Shown here: positions 40,818-49,820 of the stretch, in pieces
How positions within the stretch are numbered: the stretch's first letter is position 1
How the letters are laid out: each line of letters opens with the position of its first letter
Assembly (NCBI GenBank): GCA_001247695.2
Contig: LGRX02013719.1
Span: 154,052 to 218,051 of the forward strand
DNA from: Cymbomonas tetramitiformis
Taxonomy: Eukaryota; Chlorophyta; Pyramimonadophyceae; Pyramimonadales; Pyramimonadaceae
Direction: 5' to 3'
DNA length: 64,000 nucleotides
Notes under the pieces: generated by a model
Told to the model about the DNA's origin: nothing
Database searches by the model: none
The model's input: the letters and a program-made list of their open reading frames with translations, nothing else
Position numbers and translations under genes: made by a program

Positions 40818-42278
40818 ATGGACTCTCAGCATGGAATTCTGCAGCACACAGCTGTAGCGACTTCCACGGGGCAATCGCCGTTCCTTTCAGCGGCGAATTA
40901 CTCCGAATCAATCGACCCCAGGAGTGTTTCGCAACCGGGCTGGCCCTTTCCGCAATCGGCTGCGCACACGCAACCTGGGCTCTCGTATATCGGCTCAACG
41001 CAACAGCTTGATGGGAATTCAGCGTACGGATTTTTGCAGGATCTGCCGCAGCGTAATTTTATGACGGCGCCGCCACAATTTCCGCAGAATTCGTACAATT
41101 CTTCTGACCCCCGCAGTGGGTACGACGAGCGTAATTCCAACGGCAGTCCAATTATGTCAACGCCGGCCGGTCAATTTTGGCTGCAGCAGCAGCCCCGTGA
41201 AGATTTAGCTCACCAGCGGAACTTTCAACAGCAAATTTTCCTGCAGCAACAGCAGTATGGTCAACAGCACCAGCTGTCGCCACGTGCCTTGTGGCCACAT
41301 GACACTCCGTTGCCGGCAGCCGCGTACGGCGTACCAATGGGGTACCCTTCACCGGGTATGCTGTCTCCCGCGGTACCGAATTTGCCAGTGCCCGAGCTTT
41401 CTCCGTACCCAACAGCGTCGGTAGCGACGAATTGGGCCCTGTCCTGTCCTGTTCCAGCGGCAGCAGAAGCAGCTGTGCAGCAACCACCTGCTGTGACAAC
41501 TTTTGTGAACGTTACCAGCGCAGGAATTAACCCCTCGGCAGGGGGGGGGGAAGTTGTGCAAGTACCAGTGAGCCCAGTACCACCGGGTACATTGCCCAGT
41601 GAGCCAGTAGGGGATATTCCGGCACTGGTGACCCCTGTTCATTCCCCTGTTTTCACTCCGGTTGCCACTAAGTTGCAGGAGTTGGAAAGGATGAACATGG
41701 CAGCTTTGGCAGCACAGTCAGTTTCTGCGACCACTTACCCGAAAGTGGGGAATCGGGCCTCCACATCGACCCCTTGCGCCGGAGGCTCTGGCGAAATTTC
41801 AACGTCACCGGTGACTGGAGATGCAGATGCTACCACTTGCCCAACAGTGGGGGATAGGGTCCCCACGTCGACCCTGTGCGCCGGAGGCTCTGGCGAAATT
41901 TCAACGTCACCGGTGTCTGGAGATACAGCCGTCATCGCTTGCCCAATAGTGGGGGATAGGGTCCCCACATCAACCCTGTGCGCCGGAGGCTCTGGCGAAA
42001 ATTTGATGTCGTCAGCATCTGGAGGGGCCGCTGCGGTTGCTTGCCCAACGGTGGGGGATAGGGTCCCCACGTCGACCCTGTGCGCCGGAGGCGCTGGCGA
42101 AATTTTGGCATCGCCAGCATCTGGAGGCGCAGTTGCGGTTGCTTGCCCAACGGTGGGGGATAGGGTCCCCACGTCGACCCTGTGCGCCGGAGGCTCTGGC
42201 AAAACGATCCGCGAGCACGTTGACTGGCTCGACGACGACGCTGGGAAGACTGGCAGTAGCCAGCGAGGGGCGTGCTGA
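40818..42278 (+). CDS. Element C Gag N-terminal part, Gln/Pro/Ser-rich
   Basis: The frame is open from 40713, and the first convincing Met is at 40818 (MDSQHGILQH). The sequence is disordered and rich in Q, P, S and aromatic residues (QQQYGQQHQL). Residues from ~310 on are built of a 34-residue repeat, CPTVGDRVPTSTLCAGGSGE. The frame ends at 42278 in a different frame from the rest of Gag, so a shift near 42210 is needed to join 42037-43458. Confidence 0.55.
   Translation: MDSQHGILQHTAVATSTGQSPFLSAANYSESIDPRSVSQPGWPFPQSAAHTQPGLSYIGSTQQLDGNSAYGFLQDLPQRNFMTAPPQFPQNSYNSSDPRSGYDERNSNGSPIMSTPAGQFWLQQQPREDLAHQRNFQQQIFLQQQQYGQQHQLSPRALWPHDTPLPAAAYGVPMGYPSPGMLSPAVPNLPVPELSPYPTASVATNWALSCPVPAAAEAAVQQPPAVTTFVNVTSAGINPSAGGGEVVQVPVSPVPPGTLPSEPVGDIPALVTPVHSPVFTPVATKLQELERMNMAALAAQSVSATTYPKVGNRASTSTPCAGGSGEISTSPVTGDADATTCPTVGDRVPTSTLCAGGSGEISTSPVSGDTAVIACPIVGDRVPTSTLCAGGSGENLMSSASGGAAAVACPTVGDRVPTSTLCAGGAGEILASPASGGAVAVACPTVGDRVPTSTLCAGGSGKTIREHVDWLDDDAGKTGSSQRGAC
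41735..42205 (+). repeat. 102-bp tandem repeat, about 4.6 copies
   Basis: Units share CCCAACRGTGGGGGATAGGG followed by TCCCCACGTCGACCCTGTGC. Each encodes 34 residues. The opposite strand is also open for 155 codons through the array, which follows from the repeat itself. The palindromic core GGGGATAGGGTCCCC recurs in the units. Confidence 0.85.
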
Positions 42279-43656
42279 ACGGACCAAGAAGTTATCAGAG
42301 CGCACAGAGCTGCTGATTCAGCGCAGTAGAACCATCGTCAGTTCTGCTGCGACTGGTCAATCATCTTCCAGCACGACTGCCACGGCATCCTCATCTTCAA
42401 CGCCGGAACAGTCAGCAAACGCTGCTTTAGCGGCCAAGGCAGGTGTGGCCCCAGTCGCCCAAGCAAGCGCAGCCCCAGCGATTCGCGACCAGAATCCCTC
42501 ACCTGTCCTGAGCGCTGGAGCGGGCTCTGGCAAGAACCCGACTCAGCCAGCGTCAGCTTTACAACACGCGGACTTTGTATTGCCAAATTCCAGTGTCTCC
42601 GCAGAGGATTTCCCAGCACTACCCCTTCCAGCGACACCGCGCCCAGCGATGGAAACAAGGGGGGATTTGGCCAGCCGGGAGTTGGTGGCTGCCCTGGAGA
42701 GAGTCGGACCGCAGCTGCGGGAAGGAGCGCGGTCTGTCAGAGCTCTGAGGGAATCAGCCAGTCTCCAGACATCAGAGCTCCCAGTTCAGCCAGCTCGGCA
42801 GGCTCAGCCAGCGGGACAGCCCTCAGCTCCTCAAGGGGACAGGCAGAGGTCGCCAGACAGGAGGAAGGATCCCCGGTCGCCTGAGCAAATGGCCCTGGAC
42901 CGTGCGTACAGTAAGTGCGGGAAGGACCAGAAGGTCAGGGTGGTCAGATGGATAGAGGGAGCCGGCACTGCGTGGAGTGACCACAGTGGAGACAGCGCGG
43001 AGTCACAGGCTTCAGCCCCCGTGAGGTTGCAGATAGTTGCACTGTCAGCTGGAGAAAAGAAGACCCTCACGCAGTGGTTCTACAGTGAGCCACGCACTCG
43101 GAGCGGGAAGATCCTTTGGCATCCGGCCTCCCCGCAGGAGTTGGCTGTGCTACAAGCAGGAGTGACAGAGAGGGAATACAGGCGCGCCCTCAAACACGGA
43201 ACCCTGTCACACCATGACGGGTTACCAAGGAAACTCTTCGCAGGAGTGAACTTTGGCAGAGCACGTGTTAAGGAAAGTGGAGCGACCCCCACCCGCAACG
43301 CCTTCACAGCACTCTCGGCGGCCCCAGCAGAGGCCCAAAGGCAGCCATCCGTGCAGCAGTGGGAGGAAATACCCAGATGCGGATTGGCATACCCACCAGG
43401 CTTTTCGCCAATTCCTCGCTTCCCTCCCTGCCAGCAGCGACAGCAGCGAGTCCAGTGACTCCAGTGACTCCACAGTTTCCCCAGAATGAGGCAGCCGCGG
43501 CAGCAGCAGGCGTAGAGGCAGAGGTAGCAGCAGCGGCAGCAGCAGGCGGCAACGGAGGCGGAAGAAGCAGCTGGCTAAGAAGAGGGCAGTCAAGGCAGCA
43601 AAAGGGAAGGCTGTAGATGAGGAGCCTGCCTCTCGAGTATCATCCCATGGCCCGTC
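42206..43656 (+). CDS. Element C Gag C-terminal part
   Basis: The coding frame is the one open over 42037-43458. It runs through an Ala/Ser-rich linker and a conserved block of ~150 residues (KVRVVRWIEGAGTAW, KKTLTQWFYSEPRTRSGKIL) with LPRKLFAGVNFGRARV. Another frame then carries a strongly basic tail near 43500-43610 (RRQRRRKKQLAKKRAVK), suitable for RNA binding, ending at TAG near 43655. No CCHC knuckle is visible. At least one frameshift is present. Confidence 0.5.
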
Positions 43657-46284
43657 TTGGTAGTATTGGCCAAACCACAGCGTAAGCACTTCGACGAGAT
43701 CACAGCTCCGAGAGAAAGACCCTCAGCATCACCAGCAGTGACTCTCAAGGGTGCAGCAGCAATAATCAGGGACCAGGCAGGTGTGGTGGAACCGGGAATG
43801 TTTCTGCGTGCCTTACGGGCAGAACACAGGCGCAGTGAGTACCTATCAGCCCTGAAGCAGGAATTACTGGCCACACAGCACCACCGCACCGAGCATTTTC
43901 GGCTGGTGAGTAACATCATCTGGAGAGTGGCGGAAGGACGCTATCAGGTGGTGTTAGCTCCCGACTCCCCTCTGAGAGAGCTGGTCTTGAGGGAAGCTCA
44001 CGAAGCACCTGCAGCAGGTCACACAGGGAGGGACAAAACCTTGGACAGAGTCAGACGGCGATTCTGGTGGCCGCGAATGGACCTGGACGTAGCTGAATGG
44101 GTGAAGACTTGCGTAACCTGTCAGCAAACCCAGCCGCGCCAAGGATACCCAGCAGGCTTGTTGCAGCCCCACACTGTGCCTAGCCGGTTGTGGGAAGTGG
44201 TGAGCATAGACTTTGTCACTGGTCTCCCCACGACAGAGAGAGGTGTGAATGCCTTCGCCACATTTACATGTAAACTGAGTAAGATGGTGCACGTGGTCCC
44301 AATGGCGTATAACGATAGTTCAGCGGAGGTGGTGACCAGAATGTTCATGGATGCAGTGTGGCGACTGCACGGGGCCCCGATGAAGATTGTGTGCGACCGG
44401 GATCCGCGCTTTCGAGATGCTCTGACACAGGAGTTCATGCGATTGATGGGCGTAAAGGTAGCCAGCACCACCCCTTATCACCCGCAGAGTGATGGCCAGG
44501 CTGAGCGTAGTAACCACACCGTGGAGCGCATGCTGCGTTGTTATGTAGCAGAGAACCAGGAGGACTGGGACCTGTGGGTGGCTCCAGTGGAGTACGCCAT
44601 CAATGACTCCAAGTCGGTAGTAACAGGGTTCTCGCCATTCGAGCTGGTGTACGGACATGCGCCAGCAACCCAGCTGGACCTCTTCATGGACGCAGCACTG
44701 GAGGGAGGCGCTAAGAGGAGAAAGGGAGGTCGCACGGCAGCGGACACGCAAGGTACAGCATATCAGTTGGCCAAGCAGTTCGCGCAGCAGCTGCAGGCGG
44801 CACGAGAGGGCTTGCAAATGGCTCAGCAGCGCATGATGGAGCAGTTTGATGCACGGCACCGGCTCCAGCAATATAAGGTGAATGATCAGGTGTGGGTGGA
44901 TGGACAACACTTGACGTTGCCTGGTGACAGGGGCCTGAAACCCAAGTTGCGCAAATTGCGGCACGGACCTCTGCGAGTAGTAGAATGTTTGTACAGCGAC
45001 CGGCAGCAGGAGTTACCAGTGCAGGACCGAGGAGCCCCGTCAGCATACAGACTGGAGTTGCCCGTGCACTGGAAGGTACATGACACATTCACCGCAGACA
45101 GGCTCAGCCCAGTACAGTCAGGCGCAAATCACTTTGTCAGCAGACGAGAAGAGATGGCACCGCCACCAGTAATGGTAGAAGGGCACAAGGAGCGCGAGGT
45201 GGAGCGCATCATCCGCACACGCTTCAGGAAGTTAGGCGGGAAAACTGGCGGGTCAGTGCAGGAGTGGTTGACCAAGTGGAAAGGATTGCCACACAGTCAC
45301 AGCCAGTGGCGGACCCGAGAGGACCTGGAGGGCAAGGGAGGCAGGCTGGAACCTTTGAGAGCCTTTGAGGCCGATGAGGAGAAGCAGAGGAAGGCCCCAG
45401 AAAAGAGGCGTAGGGAGACGCACGGCCAGCAGCAGAAGCAGAGGGCTCAGCTCATGGCAATGAGAGCCCCCACCCCGAAGGTTTACAGTAAGGGTGCCAG
45501 TCAGGTCTATCAGCCGCATCTCACGACGGTACAACATCCTGTGAGGATCCTCGTCCTCTTCTGTGGGACTGGGTCTGTAGAACAGCAGTTCCAACGACAG
45601 TTCGACGGCTGCAAAGTGGTGACAGTGGATATTCTCCCTAAGTGGCAAGCAACATGCACCGAGGACATTCTCCACTGGAACTACAGGCTGTACCCCCGAC
45701 ACTATTTCGACGTGATCTGGGCGAGCCCACCATGTAAGGAGTACAGCAAGGCCAAGACTAGGGGAGTACCGGACCTGGAGCTGGCTGATCGGCGAATGAA
45801 GCGTACCCGGCAGATCATCGAGTACTACGATCCAGCATACTACTTCATTGAGAACCCGGCTGGAGATGCTCTGCGAGGGCTGCACACGCGATCTGTGATG
45901 AAGGGTTTGCCCGATCCTCACCCCGTCTCTTACTGTAGGTATGGGACACCCTACATGAAACCTACACATATCTGGACGAACGCCGTGCTACCCGTACCCC
46001 TGCTGCAGTGTACCCAAGCAACACCATGTCCCGCGAGAGCCGTGCTGGGAAAGCACGAGAACACATCGCAGGAAGGAGTTTCAGCGTCCAGAACACGAGT
46101 CATGGGGTCAGCGCAAGCAGTATACGCGATCCCCCGCACCTTGTTGCATCATCTGTTCTGTGGGCTGAAGTTGGGTAAGAAGCGTATGAGCGAGGAAAGC
46201 GCAGCAGCAGTCATGGACCTCATCGCCACTCTGACAGCGCAGACGGACGAGATCCCGATGCAGGCACAAGATACTGAGGTCTAA
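43657..46284 (+). CDS. Integrase - chromodomain - DNA cytosine-C5 methyltransferase fusion
   Basis: 875 codons, intact. Integrase zinc-binding HHCC: LREAHEAPAAGH and CVTCQ (~112-155). Catalytic D-D-E: VSIDFVTGL (~184), VCDRDPRF (~246), GQAERSN (~282). A basic GPL/F-type tail follows. A chromodomain at ~510-560 (EVERIIRTRF, EWLTKWKGLPHSHSQWRTRE) matches the KWKG...S.W...E.L pattern. From ~627 a C5-MTase: LFCGTGS (motif I, ~634), VTVDILPKW (motif II), ASPPCKEYS (motif IV with catalytic Cys, ~690), FIENPAG (motif VI, ~731), YCRYGTPYMKPTHIWTN, and a final IPRTLLHHLF. A large target-recognition domain is not seen. The chromodomain would direct integration to modified histones; methylation of flanks or of its own DNA is inference. 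Confidence 0.85.
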   Translation: MVVLAKPQRKHFDEITAPRERPSASPAVTLKGAAAIIRDQAGVVEPGMFLRALRAEHRRSEYLSALKQELLATQHHRTEHFRLVSNIIWRVAEGRYQVVLAPDSPLRELVLREAHEAPAAGHTGRDKTLDRVRRRFWWPRMDLDVAEWVKTCVTCQQTQPRQGYPAGLLQPHTVPSRLWEVVSIDFVTGLPTTERGVNAFATFTCKLSKMVHVVPMAYNDSSAEVVTRMFMDAVWRLHGAPMKIVCDRDPRFRDALTQEFMRLMGVKVASTTPYHPQSDGQAERSNHTVERMLRCYVAENQEDWDLWVAPVEYAINDSKSVVTGFSPFELVYGHAPATQLDLFMDAALEGGAKRRKGGRTAADTQGTAYQLAKQFAQQLQAAREGLQMAQQRMMEQFDARHRLQQYKVNDQVWVDGQHLTLPGDRGLKPKLRKLRHGPLRVVECLYSDRQQELPVQDRGAPSAYRLELPVHWKVHDTFTADRLSPVQSGANHFVSRREEMAPPPVMVEGHKEREVERIIRTRFRKLGGKTGGSVQEWLTKWKGLPHSHSQWRTREDLEGKGGRLEPLRAFEADEEKQRKAPEKRRRETHGQQQKQRAQLMAMRAPTPKVYSKGASQVYQPHLTTVQHPVRILVLFCGTGSVEQQFQRQFDGCKVVTVDILPKWQATCTEDILHWNYRLYPRHYFDVIWASPPCKEYSKAKTRGVPDLELADRRMKRTRQIIEYYDPAYYFIENPAGDALRGLHTRSVMKGLPDPHPVSYCRYGTPYMKPTHIWTNAVLPVPLLQCTQATPCPARAVLGKHENTSQEGVSASRTRVMGSAQAVYAIPRTLLHHLFCGLKLGKKRMSEESAAAVMDLIATLTAQTDEIPMQAQDTEV

Positions 46285-46407
46285 AACCCCCAGGGCGCAA
46301 AGCAGCGCAAGACCCGCAGAGCGAGAGGAGTACCAGGGCGACAGAACCGTTTAAGCGTCGGCAGCGTAATTCGGGGACGGAGCCTCGGGAAACCTCCAGC
46401 GCGGAAG

Positions 46408-46529
46408 GGGACTCAGACCCAAGGACTGAGGGGCACGGGACCCAAGAACCCGAGGCTTAGAAGCCAGGGGGACTCAGACCCAAGGACTGAGGGGCACGGG
46501 ACCCGAGAACCCGAGGCTTAGAAGCCAGC
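46408..46529 (+). repeat. 61-bp tandem duplication in element C 3' UTR
   Basis: Two copies of a unit with GGGACTCAGACCCAAGGACT and GAGGGGCACGGGACCC differ at about one base. They lie between the methyltransferase stop and the polypurine tract. Confidence 0.85.
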
Positions 46530-46610
46530 ATCACTGTGCATGTTTGTTGATCCCCAGACAATGTAAATACAGGCGAACACTAGACGCTAGCGAGGACGTA
46601 AGCGCGCGCC

Positions 46611-46627
46611 TAAAAGGGGGGGAGAGT
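46611..46627 (+). other. Polypurine tract of element C
   Basis: TAAAAGGGGGGGAGAGT directly precedes the TGTGCTAGGG start of the right LTR. Confidence 0.75.
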
Positions 46628-47231
46628 TGTGCTAGGGTAAGTCACGAGACAGAATGACGGCGTGTCAGAATGACGAGTGACGGGTACTATGACAGTCACC
46701 AATGACAGGCATTTATATGACCAGATGACGAGAGTGTCTGACAGAAATGACTGACAGAAATGCCTGACCCAAAAGTGAGTTTTGGTGGGAAAACCAGCAG
46801 TCAGAGAAATTGGAGGGAAAGCTGGTAGACCTCCAATATTGCCGAGTCAGCACAGTTATAATTATTCAGAGTGATATGGAGTGGCCTGGAATGATTGATG
46901 ATATAACTGGGCTAGTCGGCAGATTCTATGATGTGACAGATCGAGTTCTCATGAAGTATGATGGGACCTGACAGGAGTCGACATCGAGTTATGTTCGAAA
47001 GTTCGAGATCTGAAACCATGGCATAAGGCAGCCGAGCAGGCTGAATGAATCAGTTTTGAATTTGTTACTGTGAACAGCCACACCTGGCTGTTGTAACTTC
47101 GACATTAAAGAAAGATCCGATTCACATATATATATCATGCTTACAGCAATATATATCTCTTTGTAGGACTGAACTAGGTTCCCTGCATTGTGTAAGTAGA
47201 CTGAGAGGCTCTTAGAGAGCACCCCCGAACA
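46628..47231 (+). repeat. Right LTR of element C
   Basis: 604 bp, differing from the left LTR at about one position by eye (CACGAGAC against CACGGGAC). Followed by the GCACG duplication. Confidence 0.9.
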
Positions 47232-47236
47232 GCACG

Positions 47237-47753
47237 TGAGAAGCAGGTGCTGGGGACGGGCGGTAAGCCCTCTGCTCTCGTCACGTCGTCGGAGTACGCG
47301 GTGCTCCTCGAGGAGATTGCGGCCTTGAAGGCCTTGGTGCGTGGTGGTCGTGCGGGCGGGGGACAGCAGCCGCAGCCGCAACATCGGGGGAAGCAGCATC
47401 CGAGGGGGTTTCGCATGGGTGCAGGGCTGCAGGCAACCCCCCCGCGGTCGGCTTCGACCGCGACAGCATGAAGGCAAAGCCGCTGTGCCACCGCTGCCGC
47501 AAGGCCGGTACGAAGGTGAGGTGTATCACCCGTACCGCGACTGCCCGCTTGGCGGTCGCCAACACTCGCCAACCACGGCCGCGGCTTTCTGCATTCCCAT
47601 TGAGCAGGAGGACGCGGAGGGCCTGCACGCACTGGCGCTCGTGCAGGTCTTCCAGGACGCGGCAGACATCGGACCGGAGGCCTTCTCGCATGCGGCGTTG
47701 GCGTATGGTCCGCCCGCGGTGCTCTCCACGGACGGCGCGTCGGTGGGATCGAC
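47237..47753 (+). CDS. Element B Gag continuation with CCHC-like knuckle (frameshifted)
   Basis: Skipping element C, the frame from the left side continues as DDGTAAREKQVLGTGG and passes SSEYAVLLEEIAALKALVRGG to about 47470. One shift later a knuckle-like pattern C-H-R-C...H-x4-C can be read across two frames (CHRCRKAG, then VYHPYRDC) at about 47490-47550. That fits the end of a Gag nucleocapsid. Then IPIEQEDAEGLHALALVQVF leads to the next segment. Confidence 0.5.
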
Positions 47754-48671
47754 GTGGCGGCCTACGGTTTCTCCGTGCCGCCTCCGCCTTCTGGCGGGAC
47801 CGACGACGAGGACATCTTGCGGCGGCTTGATGCCCTCACCTCTGAGGTTCAGGCCGCCCAAGAAAAGGTACATTTCACTCACGCGTCCTTTGTTCCTGGG
47901 AGTGAGGTGGAGGAGCATGCATCGGCTCTGGTGTGTGGCCCTGCCGCTGCGGCGGGGGCCGCGCCGGAGGAGCAGGTTCCGGCAGGTGGTGCGGCGGCAT
48001 CGGCGTCCGCCGTGCCGGCCCCTGTTATCCCTGTCTCGCAGGTGGACGATGTGGAGCCCTCGCCAACTCAATCGGCGCGGGTGACCACCACGGAGGCGAC
48101 ATGCGGTGAGTTCGGAGGCTTCGTGCAGACAGTTAATCACGCCGCGGTCATGCCGTCTGACCTCACTGGGTACGACACGGACGACTACGAGGACTTCGCC
48201 GACGGCACTTTCACGGTGAAGCCGCGGACTCCGACCATCTCGGCTAATCATGCGTCGGAGTCCGCAGCCTGCGTGCCTCAGTCTGGTGGTGCTTCCCGCA
48301 CCTACGGCTGTGGCAAGCCACCATGGGGCTTCCCCGCACACGCGGGTACGTGGGGATTTTCTTTCTTCGTCTCTCTTATCCTCTTGCTCTCGATCATGGG
48401 AGGAGGGGCTGCCGCCTACACGGCGGCCAACGACATCGGCTCTGTACAGGTATCGGGTCGGGCTGCTCCGCAGCCTGTGCTGTGCAGGGGGGACTTGTGC
48501 ATCTACCCGGGTATCTCCGAGCTGGACCCCGTCGCTCTGGATGCGGTACTGCACTCCCTGGGTGCTGCGACGGTGGTTCACCGGCCGCCTGACCCACTGG
48601 AGTGCAGTGCTGCAAACTACTGCCGTGGACATTGTGGTGACGGTGCTCCTCTGTCCTTTGACCCCGAGTAG
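47754..48671 (+). CDS. Element B Gag C-terminal extension with a membrane segment
   Basis: 305 codons. It begins with Pro/Gly and a helical segment (DILRRLDALTSEVQAAQEK), then Ala/Val/Ser-rich linkers. A single strongly hydrophobic stretch follows near 195-220 (FFVSLILLLSIMGGGAAAYTA), and a Cys-containing tail (CRGDLCIYPG, NYCRGHCGDG). One transmembrane helix with a Cys-rich outer part is unusual for a Gag-only element and could be an envelope-like remnant; I see no envelope homology. Confidence 0.5.
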   Translation: MAAYGFSVPPPPSGGTDDEDILRRLDALTSEVQAAQEKVHFTHASFVPGSEVEEHASALVCGPAAAAGAAPEEQVPAGGAAASASAVPAPVIPVSQVDDVEPSPTQSARVTTTEATCGEFGGFVQTVNHAAVMPSDLTGYDTDDYEDFADGTFTVKPRTPTISANHASESAACVPQSGGASRTYGCGKPPWGFPAHAGTWGFSFFVSLILLLSIMGGGAAAYTAANDIGSVQVSGRAAPQPVLCRGDLCIYPGISELDPVALDAVLHSLGAATVVHRPPDPLECSAANYCRGHCGDGAPLSFDPE

Positions 48672-49007
48672 CTCTGGTTCTGGTTCTGGCAGTACACCAC
48701 TTTCATGGTGGTGTGCCGAGATGTGCTTTGACCTCAACATGGTCTTCAATCTAGTTTATGCTTTTACTTTGACACCTTTGAAATCTTCAATTTGACTTGC
48801 TGACACAGAGCCTTTCAGTAGTTTAGCGGGACCTTCATTGCTCGTATGTTTCTGCTCTTGTGCTAGCTAGAGGGTTCTAATTTGTGTATCAGAATTGCAC
48901 AGTTAGATTAGCAGTTAGGCCTTGTCACCCTGGCTCCTGCCCTAACACTTGCATCTTACATTTTCTGACTCTCCTAGTCAGTCACCACCCACAGTGCTGG
49001 GGTGGTG
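48672..49007 (+). other. Element B 3' untranslated region
   Basis: No coding signal. The sequence leads into the right LTR; a clear polypurine tract is not visible. Confidence 0.5.
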
Positions 49008-49241
49008 TGCTGAAATCTGTATAGGCAGCCCTGACCGGGAGTCCCGGTGCAGGCCCCTATGACAGACTCCTAGGACCAACACTGGACTGCTGACTGATTT
49101 GTAGGTTCGTGCTGTGACACACGCTGTGTCACAGGTAGGCTAGACTCCGAGACCGTCCGAGACCGTTCCGGGTATATCTAGCTTAGGGTTTATTTATCTT
49201 ATACAGTTTATCCACACTGAGTACGGGACTATCTGATATCT

Positions 49242-49532
49242 TGTTACGGATCGAAAGATGACAGACGCCCGCAGTCGCGATGTTGGTACGTCGTCGTCGA
49301 TGTCACACGCATAGTCAATCATCGATATGTAACAGTCCGATCTGTACGAGTACCACTGAAATGCGCGAAAGGATCATCATCCTCCGCGTAGCTCAGTTGG
49401 TTAGAGCGTCGCACTAGATAAGCGAACGTCACGGGTTCAAATCCCGTCGTGGAGCCTTTTCGCCCCATGACGATATATGATTTGACCCGGCTCGTACAGT
49501 GAAAATCTCCGCACCGATTTCAAACCCTAACA
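49242..49532 (+). repeat. TRIM left LTR
   Basis: 291 bp with 8-bp inverted ends TGTTACGG / CCCTAACA (imperfect) and a tRNA-like unit at 49382-49455. Confidence 0.9.
49382..49455 (+). tRNA. tRNA-like gene in TRIM left LTR
   Basis: A full cloverleaf can be drawn. The 7-bp acceptor stem is CTCCGCG/CGTGGAG with one G-T pair; the D arm is GCTC-AGTTGGTTA-GAGC. The anticodon arm TCGCA-CTAGATA-AGCGA has an A-A mismatch next to the loop. The variable loop is 5 nt, and the T arm is ACGGG-TTCAAAT-CCCGT. The A box (TAGCTCAGTTGG) and B box (GGGTTCAAATCCC) are good. TTTT at 49457-49460 is a Pol III terminator. The nominal anticodon is AGA, but the short variable loop does not fit tRNA-Ser, so decoding function is doubtful. 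Confidence 0.75.
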
Positions 49533-49533
49533 T

Positions 49534-49545
49534 TGGTATCGAAGC
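49534..49545 (+). promoter_or_regulatory. TRIM primer binding site
   Basis: TGGTATCGAAGC starts one base after the left LTR. It resembles the initiator tRNA-Met complement (TGGTATCAGAGC) at 10 of 12 positions. Confidence 0.7.
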
Positions 49546-49806
49546 GACGGTTCGGAAACCGCCTCAGATGTAACGGCATAAGGCACACGATATGACCTAC
49601 GCTAAGATCGCGTATGCTCGGGCACGGTGATGTGACCTGCGCTACGATCGCGTATGCATGGGCACGATGTGACCCGCGCTGATGACGTGGACACATTCCA
49701 CACAACCCCCGGTACGAGCGGACAAGGTTGGCGGCCACGTCATCACATCTGAGGTCGGACCTCTGAAAAGTAACTCGACACGAATGTCGTGAGGTCACCA
49801 CACTTT

Positions 49807-49820
49807 AAAGAGGGGAGATA
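49807..49820 (+). other. TRIM polypurine tract
   Basis: AAAGAGGGGAGATA directly precedes the right LTR. Confidence 0.75.

Larger units (their letters stand above)
39839..47231 (+). mobile_element. LTR element C: Gag, integrase-chromodomain-C5 methyltransferase, no RT
   Basis: Two 604-bp LTRs (39839-40442 and 46628-47231) differ at about one base by eye. A GCACG target duplication flanks them (39834-39838, 47232-47236). A primer binding site and polypurine tract are in place. Coding order is Gag (two frames) then integrase, chromodomain and cytosine methyltransferase in one ORF. No protease, RT or RNase H sequence exists between Gag and integrase, so mobility must depend on another element. 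LTR identity indicates a recent insertion. Confidence 0.85.

Noticed and set aside
41735..42202. Minus-strand 155-codon protein in element C
   Set aside because: It is the mirror of the 102-bp repeat within Gag and has no independent support.
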